A program made the translations under genes and the position numbers. Below are positions 14,596-16,340 of a DNA stretch of 16,340 nt, one piece after another. Positions within the stretch are counted from its first letter, which is position 1. Each line of letters begins with the position of its first letter. The notes under the pieces are model-generated. The model made no database searches. It was not told where the DNA came from and saw only the letters and a list, made by a program, of their open reading frames with translations. This DNA comes from an uncultured Pseudomonadota bacterium (GTDB lineage: Bacteria > Pseudomonadota > Gammaproteobacteria > Burkholderiales > Burkholderiaceae), in NCBI GenBank assembly GCA_946480245.1, contig CAMLIZ010000102.1, positions 1 to 16,340 of the forward strand. The letters run 5' to 3'.

Positions 14596-16340
14596 GCTTG
14601 CTCTCCACTGCGGCCCGCCAGCAGCAGGCGGCGGCCTTCGGCCTGCACATCCGGCTTGCGATAGGGAGCGGTGTCGGGCGGCAGTGGCGGCGCCCGCCAG
14701 GGCATGGGCGACTCACCGAACTCCACCATATAGCCGCCTGGTGGCACGCCCGTGAGGAGCTTGTAGCCTTGCGCGTCAAGGTCGCCAGTGAGCACCGTGC
14801 CATCGTCGAAGCGCACCTTGTAGGGGGCGCCCGCCACCGGGCTGAGGTCGTCGTAGTGATGGTGCAACTCGATCTGATGCGGCGGCTCCGTCAGTGTGCC
14901 GATGGGCAGCGCCGGCACGTCGGCCGGCGCACTCGCCCCGCCTTCCCAAACATGCTGCGCCGCCTTCACCGTAAAGCTGCCCGGTGTCTTGAAGGCGATG
15001 TCGCCGCCGTCGAGCGTGATGCTGCTGTCGCCGCCGACGAGCTCGATGCGGGTGGCCGCGGTCACCGTGATCTCGTCGTTGACGCTCAGCACCTGCACCG
15101 CCTGGTCGGCCAGGATCTCCAGGCGGTCGGTGTGGGCGCGCAGGCTGACCGGGCCGTTGGCGGCCTTCAGCTGGATGCCTTGCTCGTGCACGTACCAGCT
15201 GGCGGTGCGCCCGGCCACCAGGCTGTGGGTGTGCGCGGCCGTCTCCTGCCAGTCGCCCTGGGCGATCCAGGCGCTGTCCTGCCCCGCAAACCCGGCGATG
15301 CCGGCCTCGCTGACCTGCGCCAGCGTGCTCGGGGTGTCCAGCACCACGGTGGCCGTGGCGGGGCGCTCCACCGGGTCGCCGAGCTGGCGCTTCGCATCCG
15401 CCTTGCGGGCCTCCTGCCCGTTGACCGGGCCCTCGAACCTGCCGTCCTGCTGCGGGTCGAGGCTCTTGATCAGCGTGGCCACCGATGCGCTGGCGTCGTG
15501 CGCGGTGAGCCCCTGCGCCTTCAGCGTGCGTGCCGGCTCGCTCAGGCGCTGGCCGAGGTCGTGCGCGGCCTTCAGCTGCGCCAGGCTCTCGGCGGCATCC
15601 ATCTGCGTGCTGTGGGCGCTGCCGTAGGTGCCCGGGCGTGCGGTGGTGCTGATGAACAGGCCCTTTGCCGCGCGCAGGCTGCCCCAGCCCTGTGTGCCCA
15701 GCTCGAAGCCGGCACCGCGCGCACTGCCGCGCTGTGCGCTGGCGCGCTGCTGCTGGATCAGGTGCCCCAGGCCGAGCTCGCTGAGCGTGTAGCTGCACAG
15801 CAGCCGCATGCGCAGCTGGCCGGTGGCGTTGTCGATGGCCCACTCGTTGTAGCCGCTGCGGTCCAAGGTGGGGCTGTGCACGCCGTCGATCACGCCAGGG
15901 TGGTTGACGCCGGAATCCACGCCGGCCGCAAACGGCGGTGCGTCCTGCCCGTTGTGCAGCTGGCCCACGATGACGGGGCGGTCGATGTCGCCCTCGACGA
16001 AATCGACCAGCACCTCGGTGCCGATGCGCGGCACGAACACCGCGCCCCAGTTGGCGCCGGCGGCGCGCTGGGCCACGCGCACCCAGGTGCCGCTGGTCTC
16101 GTCACCCGGGGCGTTGCCTTGCGCGTCGGCGCTGCGTTCGTCGTGCGCCAAGCCGCCGGCGTTCGGGCGCTGGCCGCGTTGCCAGGGGAACTGCAGCTTC
16201 ACGCGCAGGTCGCGCTCGGTGGTGAGGGGCTCATTGCTCACGCCGACCACCCAGGCGCTTTGCGCGCCGGGGGCCGTGGGGCGGCGCAGGAACGCGGGCA
16301 GCACCGGCACGCCGGCGGGTTGCGCTTGCAGGCGCAGCTG
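14592..16340 (-). CDS. vgrG: T6SS spike protein VgrG with DUF2345 and transthyretin-like C-terminal tail (5'-partial)
   Basis: Trimeric tip of the type VI secretion tube, which punctures the target cell and carries cargo effectors. The N-terminal gp27-like part lies beyond the window; 582 residues are visible. First comes the gp5 OB-fold (VVGVSNEPLTTERDLRVKLQFPW, WVRVAQRAAG, NWGAVFVPRIGTEVLVDFVEGD, DRPVIVGQLHNGQD), then the insertion region DNATGQLRMRLLCSYT and GLFISTTARPG. The DUF2345 beta-helix follows (GIQLKAANGPVSLRAHTDRLEILADQ in pieces, VTAATRIELVGGDSSITLDGG). The C-terminal end (about 14715-14880) has YKVRFDDGTVLTGDLDAQGY and VPPGGYMVEFG, a transthyretin/carboxypeptidase-regulatory-like fold known on other VgrGs as an effector-docking tail. 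The frame stays open to the window edge; the GTG at 16310 is internal. It overlaps the effector start by 4 bases, so both are translated together. Confidence 0.95.
   Translation of the reverse strand, partial: QLRLQAQPAGVPVLPAFLRRPTAPGAQSAWVVGVSNEPLTTERDLRVKLQFPWQRGQRPNAGGLAHDERSADAQGNAPGDETSGTWVRVAQRAAGANWGAVFVPRIGTEVLVDFVEGDIDRPVIVGQLHNGQDAPPFAAGVDSGVNHPGVIDGVHSPTLDRSGYNEWAIDNATGQLRMRLLCSYTLSELGLGHLIQQQRASAQRGSARGAGFELGTQGWGSLRAAKGLFISTTARPGTYGSAHSTQMDAAESLAQLKAAHDLGQRLSEPARTLKAQGLTAHDASASVATLIKSLDPQQDGRFEGPVNGQEARKADAKRQLGDPVERPATATVVLDTPSTLAQVSEAGIAGFAGQDSAWIAQGDWQETAAHTHSLVAGRTASWYVHEQGIQLKAANGPVSLRAHTDRLEILADQAVQVLSVNDEITVTAATRIELVGGDSSITLDGGDIAFKTPGSFTVKAAQHVWEGGASAPADVPALPIGTLTEPPHQIELHHHYDDLSPVAGAPYKVRFDDGTVLTGDLDAQGYKLLTGVPPGGYMVEFGESPMPWRAPPLPPDTAPYRKPDVQAEGRRLLLAGRSGEQA

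Noticed and set aside
13258..14664. 468-codon open frame on the plus strand opposite the effector gene
   Set aside because: It has no motifs and mirrors the effector; the effector is supported by catalytic motifs and overlap coupling with vgrG.

Overview
The window is GC-rich, densely coding bacterial DNA. Most genes use strongly G/C-ending codons, genes are packed with overlaps and gaps of a few bases, and the gene types (short KdpD-like kinase with a KdpE-like regulator, Kup, RhtB/LysE exporter, DUF72, VgrG with cargo effector) suit a betaproteobacterium of the order Burkholderiales. That placement is inference from composition and gene content; no rRNA or other taxonomic marker is present.

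Left part (1-2822): the C-terminal two thirds of an FtsH-family AAA+ zinc metalloprotease, which runs in from outside the window. It overlaps the start of a PaaK-like adenylate-forming enzyme by 17 bases. A small GIY-YIG-like protein lies convergent to it.

Potassium block (2823-7147): a short KdpD-like sensor kinase lacking the classical N-terminal KdpD and USP domains, a KdpE-like response regulator overlapping it by 4 bases, and a Kup potassium transporter on the same strand. A near-identical 18-base element, made of two 7-base half-sites with an 11-base period, lies just upstream of both the kinase gene and kup. It is a good candidate for the regulator's operator and suggests a self-contained K+-responsive circuit that drives Kup rather than KdpFABC.

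Middle part (7154-11389): a CDP-alcohol phosphatidyltransferase (PssA-like, minus strand), a LysE/RhtB exporter, a DUF72 protein, a luciferase-like flavin monooxygenase (minus strand) and a divergent LysR regulator. These are single-gene or two-gene units of ordinary chromosome.

Right part (11390-16340, minus strand): a type VI secretion cargo operon read right to left. A 5'-incomplete VgrG spike with a transthyretin-like C-terminal tail overlaps by 4 bases a 548-residue effector. The effector's C-terminus carries a PD-(D/E)xK nuclease signature matching the PoNe DNase toxins. A PoNi-like (DUF1911) immunity protein with an extra C-terminal Cys/GWW domain follows after 32 bases, and a small membrane protein overlaps it by one base. 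The membrane protein looks truncated at its 3' end, and the sequence between it and the LysR gene looks like a decayed junction. GC content falls from roughly 70-77% to roughly 48-62% (hand-counted sample lines) across the toxin 3' end, the immunity gene and this junction, which suggests the toxin/immunity cassette was acquired horizontally.

No tRNA, rRNA, CRISPR array or complete insertion sequence was seen.
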